Origin: Gibbula magus
Lineage: Eukaryota > Mollusca > Gastropoda > Trochida > Trochidae
Reading direction: 5' to 3'
Assembly (NCBI GenBank): GCA_936450465.1
Contig: OW388296.1
Coordinates: 51,163,750 to 51,227,749, forward strand
Length of the DNA stretch: 64,000 nt
The notes under the pieces were generated by a model. That model saw only the letters and a list, made by a program, of their open reading frames with translations. It was not told the origin of the DNA and searched no databases. The translations under genes and the position numbers were made by a program. Below, piece after piece: positions 37,510 through 49,579 of this stretch (position 1 is its first letter; each line of letters starts with the position of its first letter).

Positions 37510-40154
37510 AGGGTGAATTTACATGTATTACCCATAATGGGTGCAGTGTTGTTGATTACATGATTGCCTCATCTTCTCTTTTTTCACATATCTCAGATTT
37601 TGGAGTAGGTACATTAGACATGTCATGCCACTTTCCACTACACTGTTCACTCAACATCACACACAACACTAGACGCAACTCAAACAAAGCACACGATAGC
37701 TCTCACGCCAACCATGTCTGTGATAAACCAATTGCAAGCACATCAGAAACAACGAAATGGTACACATTTTTATGGCATAAAGATACTGACAAAACATTCA
37801 TCACAAAGTTCACTAACATCTACAGTAATTTTCACCAGATTTTCATGGATTTGATACAAACAAACATTGATATTGCCATCCAATATTTAGCAAACATGTT
37901 TAAACAAGCAGCAGAACATACTAAAAGTCTCTACTCTGGGCTGATGAAACACAGAAATACTACTCAACCACCTTGGTGGGACAATGAACTTGAAAACATA
38001 AAAAAACAGAAATATACCGCATTAAGATCACACAGAGACAACAACACAGATATTTCACTATTTAGAAAACTAAGATCCATTTTCAAGAAGACTTTTTCAC
38101 AAAAGAAACATGATTTTTTTGGTAAACAGAAAGATAGATTAATAGCTGCAAGAAAAGAACCTAAACTATTTTGGAAAATACTCAAGGAAAACAGGGTTTC
38201 ACATTGTGTATCAAACAAAATCACAGATGAACAGTGGGTGCAACACTTTGTAGAGCTTCTCAGTACAGATAACCAAACAGACTACACCTCTCACTGCAGT
38301 ACTGCTAATTTAGACTCCACATGTATATTAAACAAACAGATAACAGAACAGGAAATATCCGCATGCATCTCAAATTTACCAAATAACAAAACACCTGGAC
38401 CAGATGGGCTTGCCACAGAATTTTTCAAAGCAGCACAGCATAACATTACTAAACCACTTTCATTTCTTTTTAACAATATTCTCAATACAAGACACTTTCC
38501 CAAGAGCTGGGGTAAAAGCACCATATGTCCATTACACAAATCAGGAGATAAACATGACACAAACAATTATAGGGGTATTTCATTTATGGATACACTTTGC
38601 AAGATTTTCACCTCAGTGTTAAACAAAAGGTTACAAATTTGGTGTGATGATCACAGCATACTAAATGAGGCTCAGGCAGGGTTTAGATCCGGATATTCCA
38701 CTATTGATCATATGTTTGTCCTTCAAGCTGTAGTTAATAAGTACTGTTGTAAAAAGAAGGGAAGATTGTACTGCCTTTTTATAGACTTCTCTAAAGCTTT
38801 TGATACCCTTCGACATGATGTTCTCTTAGCTTCTCTTCACAGGGCAGGGATATCCGGCAAATTCTTTAATATTATTGCATCAATGTATTCCAATCTTACT
38901 GCTTGTGTCAGAACCGAAAATGGCCTTTCCTCCTGTTTTCAATGTAGTGTAGGTACAAGGCAAGGATGTATTTTAAGCCCACAGATATTTCTTATATTTA
39001 TTGACAATCTTTACAAGAAACTAGAATTAGAGGGTGGACATGGTATCTTTATAAATCAATTTTTTCCAAATTTATGTGCACTTATGTTTGCGGATGACAT
39101 TTCGGCATTATCGGATACTTGTAATTTACTCCAAAAGAAACTAAGTGTTTTGGAAAATTTTTGTGACATTACAGGAATGAAAGTTAATTTAAAGAAAACC
39201 AAAATTATAGTTTTTAGAAATGGGGGCCCACTTCGTCACTATGAGAAATGGTTTTATAATGGTTCTCCTGTTGAAGTTGTTTCCTTCTATAGATATTTAG
39301 GATTAGTTTTCACACCCAAACTTATCTGGAGTAAAGCCCAGACATGTCTTGCATCTCAGGCTTGTAAAGCTATTATGTCTGTGAATGGTTTTCAGAGGAA
39401 AATTGGTAACATAAGTTGCACTGATTTACTTAATATTTTTGATTCAATGATTGTGCCTATTCTTTGTTATGGTTCGGAAATTTGGGGAACTTGTCATTCC
39501 AAGATAATAGAAGGTGTTCAAATTAAGTTTTGTAAAAAATATTTAAAGGTAAAGAAAACTACTTTGAATAATATGGTTCTTGGGGAATGTGGCAGACTCC
39601 CTTTGCAGCATTTATATATGTCTAGAGCTATTAAATTTTGGTGTAGACTTATACATATGCAACCGAATAGACTTTCTCATCAAAGTTACTTGATGTTAAG
39701 ATCATTAGACAATTTAGGTTACACTACTTGGGTTACAAAAGTTAGAAGTATATTATTCCAATATGGTTTTGGTTATGCTTGGCTAAGCCAAGAAATTGGA
39801 AATGTTGAACATTTTGTTTCTCTATTCAAGCTAAGGCTAGGAGATAATTTAAAGCAGTCATGGTATTCATCAATTAAGGAATCTCCCAAATGTATATTTT
39901 ACAAGGAATTTAAGTCACTGTTAAATGTAGAAAGGTATCTTTGTTATGATATTCCCATGCATTTAAGGATTGCCATATCAAGATTCAGATGTAGTAATTT
40001 TAATATTGCTGTTGAATGTGGCAGGTACAATGGAATAGAATATAATGAAAGATTATGCCCCTTTTGTAAAGGAAAAGGTCTATCATATGTTGAAAATGAG
40101 TATCATGTATTATTTATTTGTAGTGCCTATGATAAACTTAGAAATAAATATTAA
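37503..40154 (+). pseudogene. LINE ORF2: endonuclease remnant, reverse transcriptase
   Basis: 883 codons. Residues 1-55 are the last part of an AP-endonuclease (VDYMIAS and SCHFPL, the latter at the usual SDH.P position). The reverse transcriptase follows: PNNKTPGPDGL, NYRGIS, QAGFRSGYST, IDFSKAFD (catalytic D428), GTRQGCILSP and FADD (catalytic D531, D532). A C-terminal CPFC with a later H and C resembles the zinc motif after many LINE RTs. The ATGATG start lies in the host target-site duplication, so it is not the element's own start. The TAA at 40152 is probably a nonsense mutation: the same frame continues 43 sense codons to a TAA at 40284. Confidence 0.85.
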
Positions 40155-40388
40155 AGTAAATTTAACAAAGTGCCTTACACACACTATTCTATTGTAAATC
40201 TCCTGCAAAGCCAAAACCAGGAGATCTTATATAATATTGGGCTGTATCTATTCAATGTCCAGAAGCTGGTAAATTCCAGGAAGTAAGAATTATTCTTTGC
40301 GCACACACAATTGACATTGTCATAATGCCTGTATTTTGGGCCGAAGGCCTCATACTGAAATAAAATCTCTGTCTCTGTCTCTGTCTCT
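37510..40388 (+). mobile_element. 5'-truncated non-LTR retrotransposon (LINE)
   Basis: It is bounded by the 14-bp duplication at 37496-37509 and 40389-40402. The 5' end lies inside the endonuclease domain, as expected from incomplete reverse transcription. The 3' end is a short untranslated region, AATAAAATCTCTG, and a (CTGTCT)n tail. It lies 64 bp beyond the right end of the Academ-like transposon. The long open frame and perfect duplication indicate a young insertion. I do not commit to a clade; an RT-EN element without visible RNase H is all that is shown. Confidence 0.85.
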
Positions 40389-40402
40389 GTCAAATATGAT
40401 GA

Positions 40403-43339
40403 CATAATAACTCTATGATGTCACAGTGTTTATGATACTTTATTGCTAACCTTACTGGGATCACTACTCAAAAGGATATGTTCAGTTTTGTATTCAGATA
40501 TATTAACATACTAATTTTGTGAAAGTCATGTTCCTCTAGTAATGCATTTATCTTCAAATACATAATTCAATTATCTTTGCTCAACTGAGTGATTCAAATT
40601 ACAAGCTACATTTGTACACTGCAATAGTATTCGTCATATGTAATAAGAGATGCAAGGATATATGTTTTACCCAAACTGGAAATTATAGAATGTCAAAATA
40701 AACACGAGATGTATCGTACTGAATCGAGCCTTAAATGCATAACATTACTGTTTCGTTGGAAATAATAATTTGCGCAGTCATATGTCGACGTTTGGGGATA
40801 ACTTTTATTTACAAGACAAAAGTAATAATTCGTTTTGAAAGCCAGCCTACACAGGAAAACGAGCACTTACTGTAAATCAATGTAATCATCACGTCTGATA
40901 TTTCTTCAAGCCACTTCTTATCAGTGCTGTCTCAAGGTTGAATTTATCATTCATAAACTATATCTATGTTTATTCAGAATAAATACCAACCTAAGTGACC
41001 ATGCAAGCAGCTATGGTACTAATCAGAAGCGGCGAACCACTTTAGCTTTCATAAAGTCATTAAAACTGTGTTCCTTTAATCATATATTTTTACGAGTTTT
41101 GCTACACATTCAAAACATTTTCTTCAAACAACATGATCTTCATGTTTTCCTTTCAATAACAAATAAAAGGAGCAACATATACGAAACCAACACAATTTTC
41201 AACTAAACTAAATACATTTTAAATATTACGTGTTCATGTGTCTGAAAAACACGCCTTTAAAATCGTCGTATTGCAATCTCCTTAGCTTAGATTTAGCTAG
41301 ATGTATGAATTCCTAAGACAATTATGCATTACCGGAATAAAGTCTAAGTAGGTACATTATGTCGATATCATATTTTTTCAACTTAATTTGTATGTTTTAA
41401 TTACTTAAATGCCAACAATTCGGTCGGGAAAATGTGTTTAAAAACCCTGTGATATAGACAGGTGATATTAAGACGAATGCACATGCATGTGCAGCTGCAT
41501 ACCGACAATTTCATCTACATGTGTATCTTTGTTCAAATATCATGTACATTGACGTTCATTGTAACGTCAATAGAATTACATCACATACAATGACAATGCA
41601 TCTGATTTAGATTCATCATATATCAGTGAGTAAAATAATCATTCTCAAACGTATCCGTCACGTCAGTGGTACATGTTTATAATTTAGACAGAAGGGGTCA
41701 AATTTTAAAATTTCGAATAAACATTTCCCTATCGAATATCGATGAGAACAATTTCATCACAAATATATTGAATTAATATAAGAGGAAATATACGATGATA
41801 TTTGATCCAATTGATCATTTACTGACTATTTCACAGAAGAAAATAAAAACTGTAGTTTTGGCCCTAAGTCACTGCAAAGAGCTGCCAAAACTGTAACTGT
41901 TAGTTATGAGATATCAAATCAGATAATGTTATAGAACAAGCTTCACTCAACTGCCTCCATATAATAAGAGGGGCAAAGAGATGGCCTAGTTATGAATTAA
42001 TACGATCTTTCTAATACATGCCAAATTACATTGATATATGCACTGAAATACAAACGTATGGCATGTACTTTAGTGATTATTTTCTTTGTTATGTTTATGT
42101 ATAATCATAAACTTTTCTATTGTCAGCTTCACATAGTGAAATGGTCATACGTGACCGTAAACAATGTTTATATGTTACAGTACCTAATCTCTTCAGATAA
42201 GCCCACTCGTTTGTGTCTAATGGATTCTCTAGAGGTGATGAACTCTCACCTCGACCGGACTTAAAGTAACAGTCCTTATGCAGAATTTGTCAGCTTTTTG
42301 TGCCTTCTTGTCGTTGTGTCTTGTCCGGTAAACAATGATAATTCATGGCCAATGATACACTTCATTGAATGCCTAGTAACACAGGAAGCTATGGGTTTGC
42401 TTTTTAAATTTAAAAATGTGAGATTCGTTTGTCAATGAACATATTCAATTCTGTATCGGCAAAACTACACATAGGTTACTTACTACATTGTACATGAGAA
42501 AACATGGTGTCTGAAGTACAAATAATAATTGTAACACGTTGATACAGTGCATGATCAATAAACCTTGTTTTGTTATTAATAAATATACAATCTGATGTTG
42601 ACGTGAACATTTTAGTTAATCGTATTTGCATTTGTACACGATGCATCATATTTCTAACGGATATGTTTAAATTTGGAACAAGAAGAACATAATATCATGA
42701 TCGATGTAAACTTCATTGCCCTGTAAAAATATTCTGTCATCGCTATCTATGTAATGATTCTTGTCAGTTTCAACGTAACTGATTTTAAAAGAACCTTAAC
42801 GGAGCGAATACTATATGAATATACTACATTTCGCAATGCGATAAACCTATTTCCCACGATGAGCATAAGATGTCCTTATTGTCCAGGGTGATGTTTGTGA
42901 GCTCTCTAAGACGGTCCACCTTCCTATGTGACCTTAACCAATTCCATAAAAATTTACAGTAGGATGGATCAGCGTCATTAAGAGGCAACCTAAATGGACG
43001 AGGAAGTTCTGTTATAGTTCACGTTGGGTTACAGCAATCCTATAGCTGAATAACCACGCAACTACTTCCGCAATGGCTAAATTTTTTTGCATGAACAAAT
43101 CTTTCCTAACTGTGTGGTAAACAATGTGAATATCTACTCCATGACACGTGAGTTAGTGATACTGTCAACTATTACCCTTATCGTTTGTTCAGCTACTTTC
43201 GAATCTCTTTTTGTCCTTTTCCATAGATAAATACAGCAAGTGATATTCGTAGGGAATGGCAAAATATCGCCATTTATCTATTTGCATTTCATTGTTATAG
43301 GCCTTTTTAAAAAGATACCCATGACTTGTTTGTATATAA
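40403..43339. other. AT-rich stretch, no gene seen
   Basis: No supported features. The frame at 42031-42264 begins with a hydrophobic segment, but has no recognised domain and no supporting context. Confidence 0.55.
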
Positions 43340-43341
43340 TA

Positions 43342-43826
43342 AACTGAGGTGCAAAAGAAAGTATATCACTCATTTGTTTTCCATTAATTCAATATTCTTA
43401 AGAAGTTAGATGCATTTGATTATGGCACGGTACAATAACACATTTCGGCAGTAGTTTGAATGACTTAATTAGTGACTGTTTTATTTTTTAACTTAAGTAT
43501 CATTATTTAAAGTAGACGGGGGTAAGAAATGAAATTTACACCAACATGACTCCTACCATGTTCAAAATGTTGTAAATGTGTGCAGGATGAGGCACATTTA
43601 TTGATTTTCACACAGAGTATGTCTTATATGTCGATGAACAGTTGTGTTTTGTCAGAATTAATTTGGGGGGATTTCAAAATGTTTTGTTTTTTTACCGCGT
43701 AGAGGTATTCTTTGACTGATTTAATGCCAAACTAGTCAGTTTTTTAATACAACGTGACATACATGTATGACAATTATACATATGATAAATACAACTGAGT
43801 GATATACTTTCTTTTGCACCTCAGTT
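43342..43826 (+). mobile_element. TA-flanked MITE, copy 1 (Tc1/mariner type)
   Basis: Terminal inverted repeats of about 31 bp start AACTGAGGTGCAAAAGAAAG and include TATATCACTCA. TA dinucleotides flank both ends (43340-43341, 43827-43828). The interior matches the reverse complement of the second copy over most of its length, for example AGATGCATTTGA and GGGGTAAGAAATGAAATTT. There is no coding capacity. TA duplication and short TIRs point to mobilisation by a Tc1/mariner transposase. Confidence 0.85.
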
Positions 43827-43889
43827 TAAATACAAATACGTACTATCCATACTTAAGACACTATGAAGAGAGTAATGTATGAACTTGTA

Positions 43890-44135
43890 TCAAATCATTG
43901 ACCAGCAGAAACACTAGCACTTACTCCCCAAGGCGAGAGGCTGATAACGTCAGATATGAAGACACATACTTACTGAGCTCTACCAATCAGCAGAGCAAAC
44001 ATCAGTCCACACAAAAATTAATCTGCTCCCACTGCTGCTCGTTAGATTGATTTCTACAAGATTGGGCAGCTTTAGAGGTTGATAAGAACAGGCAGGAATT
44101 CCGGTATTCTGTTATGTCTTCATTCTTTGTAGTAA
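43890..44135 (+). repeat. Diverged third copy (C) of a duplicated-block segment
   Basis: Similar to 6070-6290 (copy A) and 22340-22550 (copy B). Shared tracts include CACACATACTTAC, GGCAGCTTTAGAGGTTG and AAGAACAGGCAGGA. More substitutions and a 40-bp extra piece make it older than the A/B split. It carries no protein frame in common with A and B. Confidence 0.7.
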
Positions 44136-44199
44136 GTATATGTATGATGTACTGCCTTGCAAAAGAATATTTACTAAGCTTTGATTTACGTTTTAGGGA

Positions 44200-45320
44200 A
44201 GCGCTGTGAGTGAAACGTGCCAATCGTGAACGCAAATGTAAATCTAATGGAGTACACAGTTATTTGGGATGCAAATAGTATGTCATTTATGTTCGGAGTG
44301 ACTTACTACGTTTTGACATCATTTTGAATTGAAGTTGAGGTACAATAATGTCATAAATTTTTATTTCAATAACTAAACATATGTCCTTGGTAACTTAGTC
44401 TATTTCAATTACCATGTTCCATATAAGTACTAACCATAATCTAAAACCAGAGGCAGGTCGTATATACGACGCTTCAATAAGAGGGGATTCACTTTCAGAT
44501 GGACGTATACATGTATACGACTTACAAAAGCCTGTTTCGTAGATATCCAACTCTTTATGCTGGCCAAGGTTTTAAACTAGTAAGTGGTTTCTGGAGGGCA
44601 CAAATGAGCTCTTTTTAGTTACAATAAGTATGGTATATTTATAATATTACCTTCTGTTAGTAATTCGTATGAAATACTGATACGTGTTTTGGTTATTCAA
44701 ACCAGTTACAATTCAATTGCTAGCTCTATTTCATCCTCATGACGTTGCAAGCTTATAACCTAATAAATTTTACATCTGACCCTAGTATGCCAACGGATTG
44801 GATGCCAGGGTATACAAATATACACTAGATGTGTATTTGAAGTGTGCAAAAAATCAACTGAAAGGTCATGTTGTTGAAGTTATAGCTCACCTTCTTAACA
44901 CGTTGTGAAATGTTCAAAGAATATTAATATGTATACATGACATATTTCATATATAGAAATATAATATAATATGTTTTACATTATATTGCTCGATCTAATG
45001 GAGTTCATGACGATATTGTATTCACACCTTTATAAGTGTGTTTACAACACGAGTGTGTTAAATTTTGCAAAGCGAGGTGTATGTTTCAATATTAAACGAC
45101 TGTCATCAAGGAAGTATGATATCGACACGAAGTTAATGTCAATGTTGTCATCAAATAGAAGTTGAAGTCATTTAATGTCCATCGATCTAGTCTTGCAACT
45201 GATTGGTGTTTATTCCTGGGCATGTTTACTATCACGACTGATGACTTCTCATTACATCACAATATAATACATAATACACACAGAGCTTCCATGAGGAGCA
45301 GATTAACCATTTCTAAATAT
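44200..45320. other. Stretch without recognised features
   Basis: AT-rich. Short frames at 44971-45416 lack domains; the second runs into the hairpin element. Confidence 0.5.
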
Positions 45321-45324
45321 ATAG

Positions 45325-45690
45325 AGATTATTACCCGAGGAAGTGTGTCATATGACTTTTACGAAACGAGTGTGAATTTTTTTTATTGCCCGGGCGAGAG
45401 CGAGGGTTATACATAAATTTGCACGAGTTTCGTTAAAGTCATATGACACACTTTCGAGTGTAATAATTTCTTTATTACCCATTTTATTCCATTCGAATCG
45501 CGTAAAATTAGTCAGTAAACCACCCACTTCTCTTGCGACGGCAAGCTACAGTGACGTCACGAACAATCGTGTTATGACGTAACAGACGAGAAGTCGCGAT
45601 GAAACAATGGTTGCTAGGCAAACGTGATATGTGCACATGTGCTCATATCAATAATATTAACTCGGTTATTTTCAACCATATGGGTAATAA
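45325..45690. mobile_element. Hairpin/MITE-like element with CRE and X-box-like sites
   Basis: A 35-45-bp arm (45337-45380) is inverted at 45415-45460, with AAGTGTGTCATATGACTTTTACGAAAC paired to its inverse across a GC-rich loop (CCCGGGCGAGAGCGAGGG). Outer TTATTACCC (45329) and TGGGTAATAA (about 45680) are inverse to each other and may be the true ends. The right part contains TGACGTCA (CREB-type, about 45551), ATGACGTAAC and GGTTGCTAGGCAAA (RFX X-box-like, about 45609). Confidence 0.5.
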
Positions 45691-45699
45691 AAGGCATTA

Positions 45700-47295
45700 C
45701 ACACTGCTCAAATCAAGAGTCACTGTGTATTGAGACATGCAATGTATTCATATATTAAGTTCAACATACAGTTAATGCAGAACTGTTGTATTCTGTACAC
45801 TATAAATTGCAATCTTTCTGAAGAAATATTATTTTCTTTTTGACATCTTGATTTATATAAAAAGTGAACCCGTTCTCTCATATTCATGTTGTCTTTGATT
45901 CTTACTCTTATTGTAAGCGTTCGGCTTCCTGAAGAAATAAAACGTTTCTAGACCTTCTCATTAAGTACGACTTCTAATGTAGCTCTGCACACGCTATTTG
46001 TTGTAAATGAAATTGTAGTGATTATAACGACTAGAGTCATCTCATAACCATTGCATTTCGGGTTTTTTATTTAATATTTGTCACCCTGGTTGGACAAGCA
46101 GCATCACATATACCAATGCATTGTCAACCATCAATGGATTCAACACAACCCACTGAGGTATAACAAAGCCATTGTCAAGAACACTGTCGGCCAAAAGAAA
46201 CGCCTACTTGAATTTCCTTAAAATGAAAGATGAAATAATTTCTGAAATATAATTAATGGTGGTCTCCACGTTATGCTGGAACAATGATTGAAATGAACGT
46301 CCATTGAAATCGTGAAAAAAATTAGATTCGAGTCAATAACCTTCAAGAAATATATAACCAATGAAGTTCGCTAATTCCGGATGATTCATTTGCGCACCTT
46401 AACCACGAATATATGTAGTGTCAACACCAAGTTAATGCGAATGCGTGCCTGTATTGTTGCTCATGGTTTTTTGAAAATCTGTTTCAAATGTTTTTCTGAT
46501 TAAACACTGATCGAAAACTGAACATTTCAACAATCGCCATTCGTTTGTCACATGACAACATCTGAAATTTAAATACATTATGCAGAAATGGTGTAATTTC
46601 ATAATGCTCTAACAGTATTGCTAAACTGTTCATAATAGTTTTTACGAAATCTGATAAGATGTCTGTGTAGAGCTAGGAAATGAACTGAAAGATTAAATAT
46701 TGTTAAGAATGGAAAATATTTAGAATGCTTTCGGCGCTTCAGTTACACAGGAAATGCAATGGTCCACTTAAAAGACCGTATCTGAATGTGTGGGTAATTC
46801 TAATGATCACTCAATTCCCCCTTGAAGAGACGATGTGATATATAATATGTAAAAGGTAAAGCTTTATTAGAGTCATGGTTGATTGATTGACTGTTGGATT
46901 TTCTTATATTTATCACATGAGAAAAAAACGGTTTGGTTCGTTTAATTTTGTCAGAACAATCAATCCTCAGAATTCTCCTCAAATTCATTATCAAGAACTC
47001 TAATCGCATCAATCGTCTCTTGAAACATATTAAACGTACTTCTTAAATTCTAAGATTAGCCAACGAACGTAAACCACGCTATCAAATAATCATCCATATT
47101 CCCCATTCTGCAACATACCGAAGCTATTGAGATACGTCTTCATGAGCCCTCATTTAACGGGATGAGGGGTATTTCATGTCACTAGGACTCATTTAAGATC
47201 AATCTTTAAGTCTGAGTATGCGTTTCCCAAACTCTAAAATATACGCAAAGGACTTGATCACTCACTCCTCCCCTTTTGTGCGTTTTCAAAGTTGC
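45700..47295. other. AT-rich stretch, no gene seen
   Basis: There are no supported genes. A CGGCCAAAAGAAACGCC stretch at about 46188 resembles the TIR starts of the TA-type MITEs, but no partner end was found. Confidence 0.5.
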
Positions 47296-47297
47296 TA

Positions 47298-47809
47298 AAC
47301 TTATCGGCAAAATAAACTTATCACCTCAGTTGATTTAATCACATGTATGATTTTCAATTGCAAATATCTCAAGTTTTCGAAATGATTATCTCAATCTAAG
47401 TACAGGTGTTTAGTCAGCTGTCAATACTTCTACATGTCTTTTTAATTTTTTTTAAAAAATGAAATTTAAATTTTAAACTTCTTCAAAAATTATTTTTGAT
47501 GATACAGATTGTCTATTGACATATAAGACATATTCTATGTGAAAATTTATAAATGTGCCTGATTTTGCTCACATTTACAACATATTAAACATGGTAGGGA
47601 TCATGTTGGTGGAAATTTCATTTCTTACCCCTGTCTTCATTAAACAAATAAATATTAACTAAAATGTACCCACAGTCACCAAATAATTCATCCAAACTAC
47701 TGCAGATAAGTATTAATGTATCTTGTCAAAGTCAAATGCATCTGATTTCTTTTAAATATTGCATTACTCAAAACCAACTGAGGTGATAAGTTTCTTTTGC
47801 CGATGAGTT
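47298..47809 (-). mobile_element. TA-flanked MITE, copy 2 (opposite orientation)
   Basis: TA duplications lie at 47296-47297 and 47810-47811. Terminal repeats of about 40 bp start AACTTATCGGCAAAA on the left and, inverted, AACTCATCGGCAAAAG on the right. The interior is the reverse complement of copy 1 (43342-43826) with many substitutions, so the two are old relatives. The right end lies within a minus-strand frame (47697-48026) that I do not regard as coding. Confidence 0.85.
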
Positions 47810-47811
47810 TA

Positions 47812-48670
47812 ATTGCGTCAAAATCCTTCAAGTTGTTATTGTGCTCTACTTCAAAAATCGCGTGATACACGTCTAATGGCACCATATTCAGTGACATGCG
47901 CCATGTGTATTTGAAACCAAAATTACTTACACTTTTCGTGATAGGAAATACACTATTCGTTAACTGTTTGAAAGGAATTTTGAAGTTGATGTGGTGAAGA
48001 AGACGAAGGAATTTATTGATTATCAACTTCTTTATTTAACAATGGCGACGTTTCGGTAATTATAGATCCTTATACAGTTATCAACCATATCTATTTGTCC
48101 ATGTCGATGTTTTCTAGCGATTGGTTGACAAGATAACTGGGCACTGAAAAGTCGAACATACTTAATTGTCTATTATATAGATTTGACCCCAATCGATTGT
48201 TATAAAAGTTGGTTTGATTTATATGAAAAACAAAGAGTGAAATAACTTATGTTTCGCCATATATTCGAATGTCATTATTTAACAACTTTGTCCACAAATG
48301 TTAAGAATTGCTTTTATTTCACTTCATACCCTCATGTCTGCAGTATCCATCAACGGAAGTAAATAAAAGTGTTTATCTATTAAATAAGATATAGTCACAT
48401 AGGCTGATTTATGGGTAATTTCATTTGGACACAGCCTGAACAGATTTTTTCCTGAAGTCGTATAGTACATAGAAGAAGAAATCATGTTCATATATCATGT
48501 AGATATGATAAGATATGTTAAAGTTGAACAGATGAGATTCGAAATTTTACCAGTCGTAAATAACCAATATACCGACAAAGAGTTGTATAAACATAACTAA
48601 TACACAACAATATATATTTCGAAACCGTGAAGATAGCTGTGCAAATGAGTGATGTTACCTGATATATAAT
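47812..48670. other. AT-rich stretch, no gene seen
   Basis: No supported features. Confidence 0.5.
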
Positions 48671-48677
48671 ACAGCGT

Positions 48678-49001
48678 GGAATCGCAAGGTGAACATTTTA
48701 CCATGTTTACTTCACCTATTTAAACCTTCACAATTCTTAAATCTTAAATTTCTGAAACATTTTCTTCTCTTATAAAGTCAGCATGTACGAGATAGATTTA
48801 AAGTCTAAATCATTTTGATATATTCTTATACATGTACATGGAATCGCAAGGTGAACATTAATCCTTCACAATAATTCACCATTTATTTTTTTTTTAATTT
48901 TAAATATTTAATCTATAAAACATTCGCTTTTCTCATAAGGTCAGAACATGTACGAGATAGTTGTAAAGTCCAAATCATTTTGATATATTCATATACATGA
49001 A
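48678..49001 (+). repeat. Tandem duplication, 162-bp unit, two copies
   Basis: GGAATCGCAAGGTGAACATT starts at 48678 and again at 48840. The units also share ACGAGATAG and AATCATTTTGATATATTC. The second unit runs into the segment related to copy A 10793. Confidence 0.8.
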
Positions 49002-49115
49002 TCCGGTAACGTTAGATTCAAGCATTTGTCGCGTTAATCCCGGTCGTGTGGTTCCGATAGATGCAACCACGGCAACCGACTCCTCTCATTGTCAGACTTA
49101 AAGCTACATCAAATA
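48985..49115 (+). repeat. Diverged third copy (C) of duplicated block 3
   Basis: Similar to 10793-10985 and 24222-24415: TTTGATATATT, GGTAACGTTA, ATTTGTC and then TGTCAGACTTAAAGCTACA followed by AATAGCG-like sequence, in the same order. The distance from the other C segment (43890) is close to the matching distance in copy A. This supports one ancient duplicated block rather than two chance similarities. Confidence 0.6.
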
Positions 49116-49276
49116 GCGGGGTATCAGATACATCCTTTCTGTATTCACTCGTCTAGTCAATACCGCCTTGACTTAGCTTACACGTGTAGCTGTACTTCGC
49201 GCCAGTAGACACTGCTTTCATTTCTTCGCCTTAAACTAAGGAGAGTGGGAGGCATTGATAAACAGTCACTGACGTC

Positions 49277-49472
49277 ATGATGGGAAGAATTAAGAATAAG
49301 ATCTTTGCTGTAAACAGGGATGTTGCAACGATTATATTGATAGCTGGTGTCCTGTTTATGGTATTCAATCTATACAGCCACATCACACACTTTATTGTTA
49401 TAAGTTCTGTATTATGTCCTCGGTTTGACTTTGGTTCATTTCAGAATGATTCTAGCAATAGATACGTTAAAT
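49277..49472 (+). CDS. Possible first exon of a single-pass membrane protein
   Basis: From the ATG at 49277, immediately after TGACGTCA, the frame encodes a short basic N-terminus (MMGRIKNKIF). A hydrophobic segment (residues 16-32, VATIILIAGVLFMVFNL) and a soluble stretch follow. A good donor (AAAT, then GTAAGA at 49473) would end the exon after residue 65. That is the layout of a type II membrane protein such as a Golgi glycosyltransferase, but no catalytic domain is visible and no matching downstream exon was found. Without splicing the frame runs to 49579. It could be chance. Confidence 0.25.
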
Positions 49473-49579
49473 GTAAGAATACATTTGCCCATCATATAAC
49501 GATGATGGTATATCTAATTGGGTGGATACGAGGCAACAATTACAAAAGCATTGGGATCAAACAGTTTTTACTAGTATAG

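Noticed and set aside
42031..42264. Signal-peptide-like frame
   Set aside because: Hydrophobic start only; there is no domain, splice signal or repeat in the related blocks.
46188..46204. Fourth TA-type MITE end
   Set aside because: It resembles a TIR start, but no inverse partner was found within 1 kb.
48037..48085. Penelope-like terminal motif (GGCGACGTTTCGG)
   Set aside because: It is suggestive of Penelope-like element ends but is under 50 bp and has no reverse transcriptase or GIY-YIG sequence nearby.
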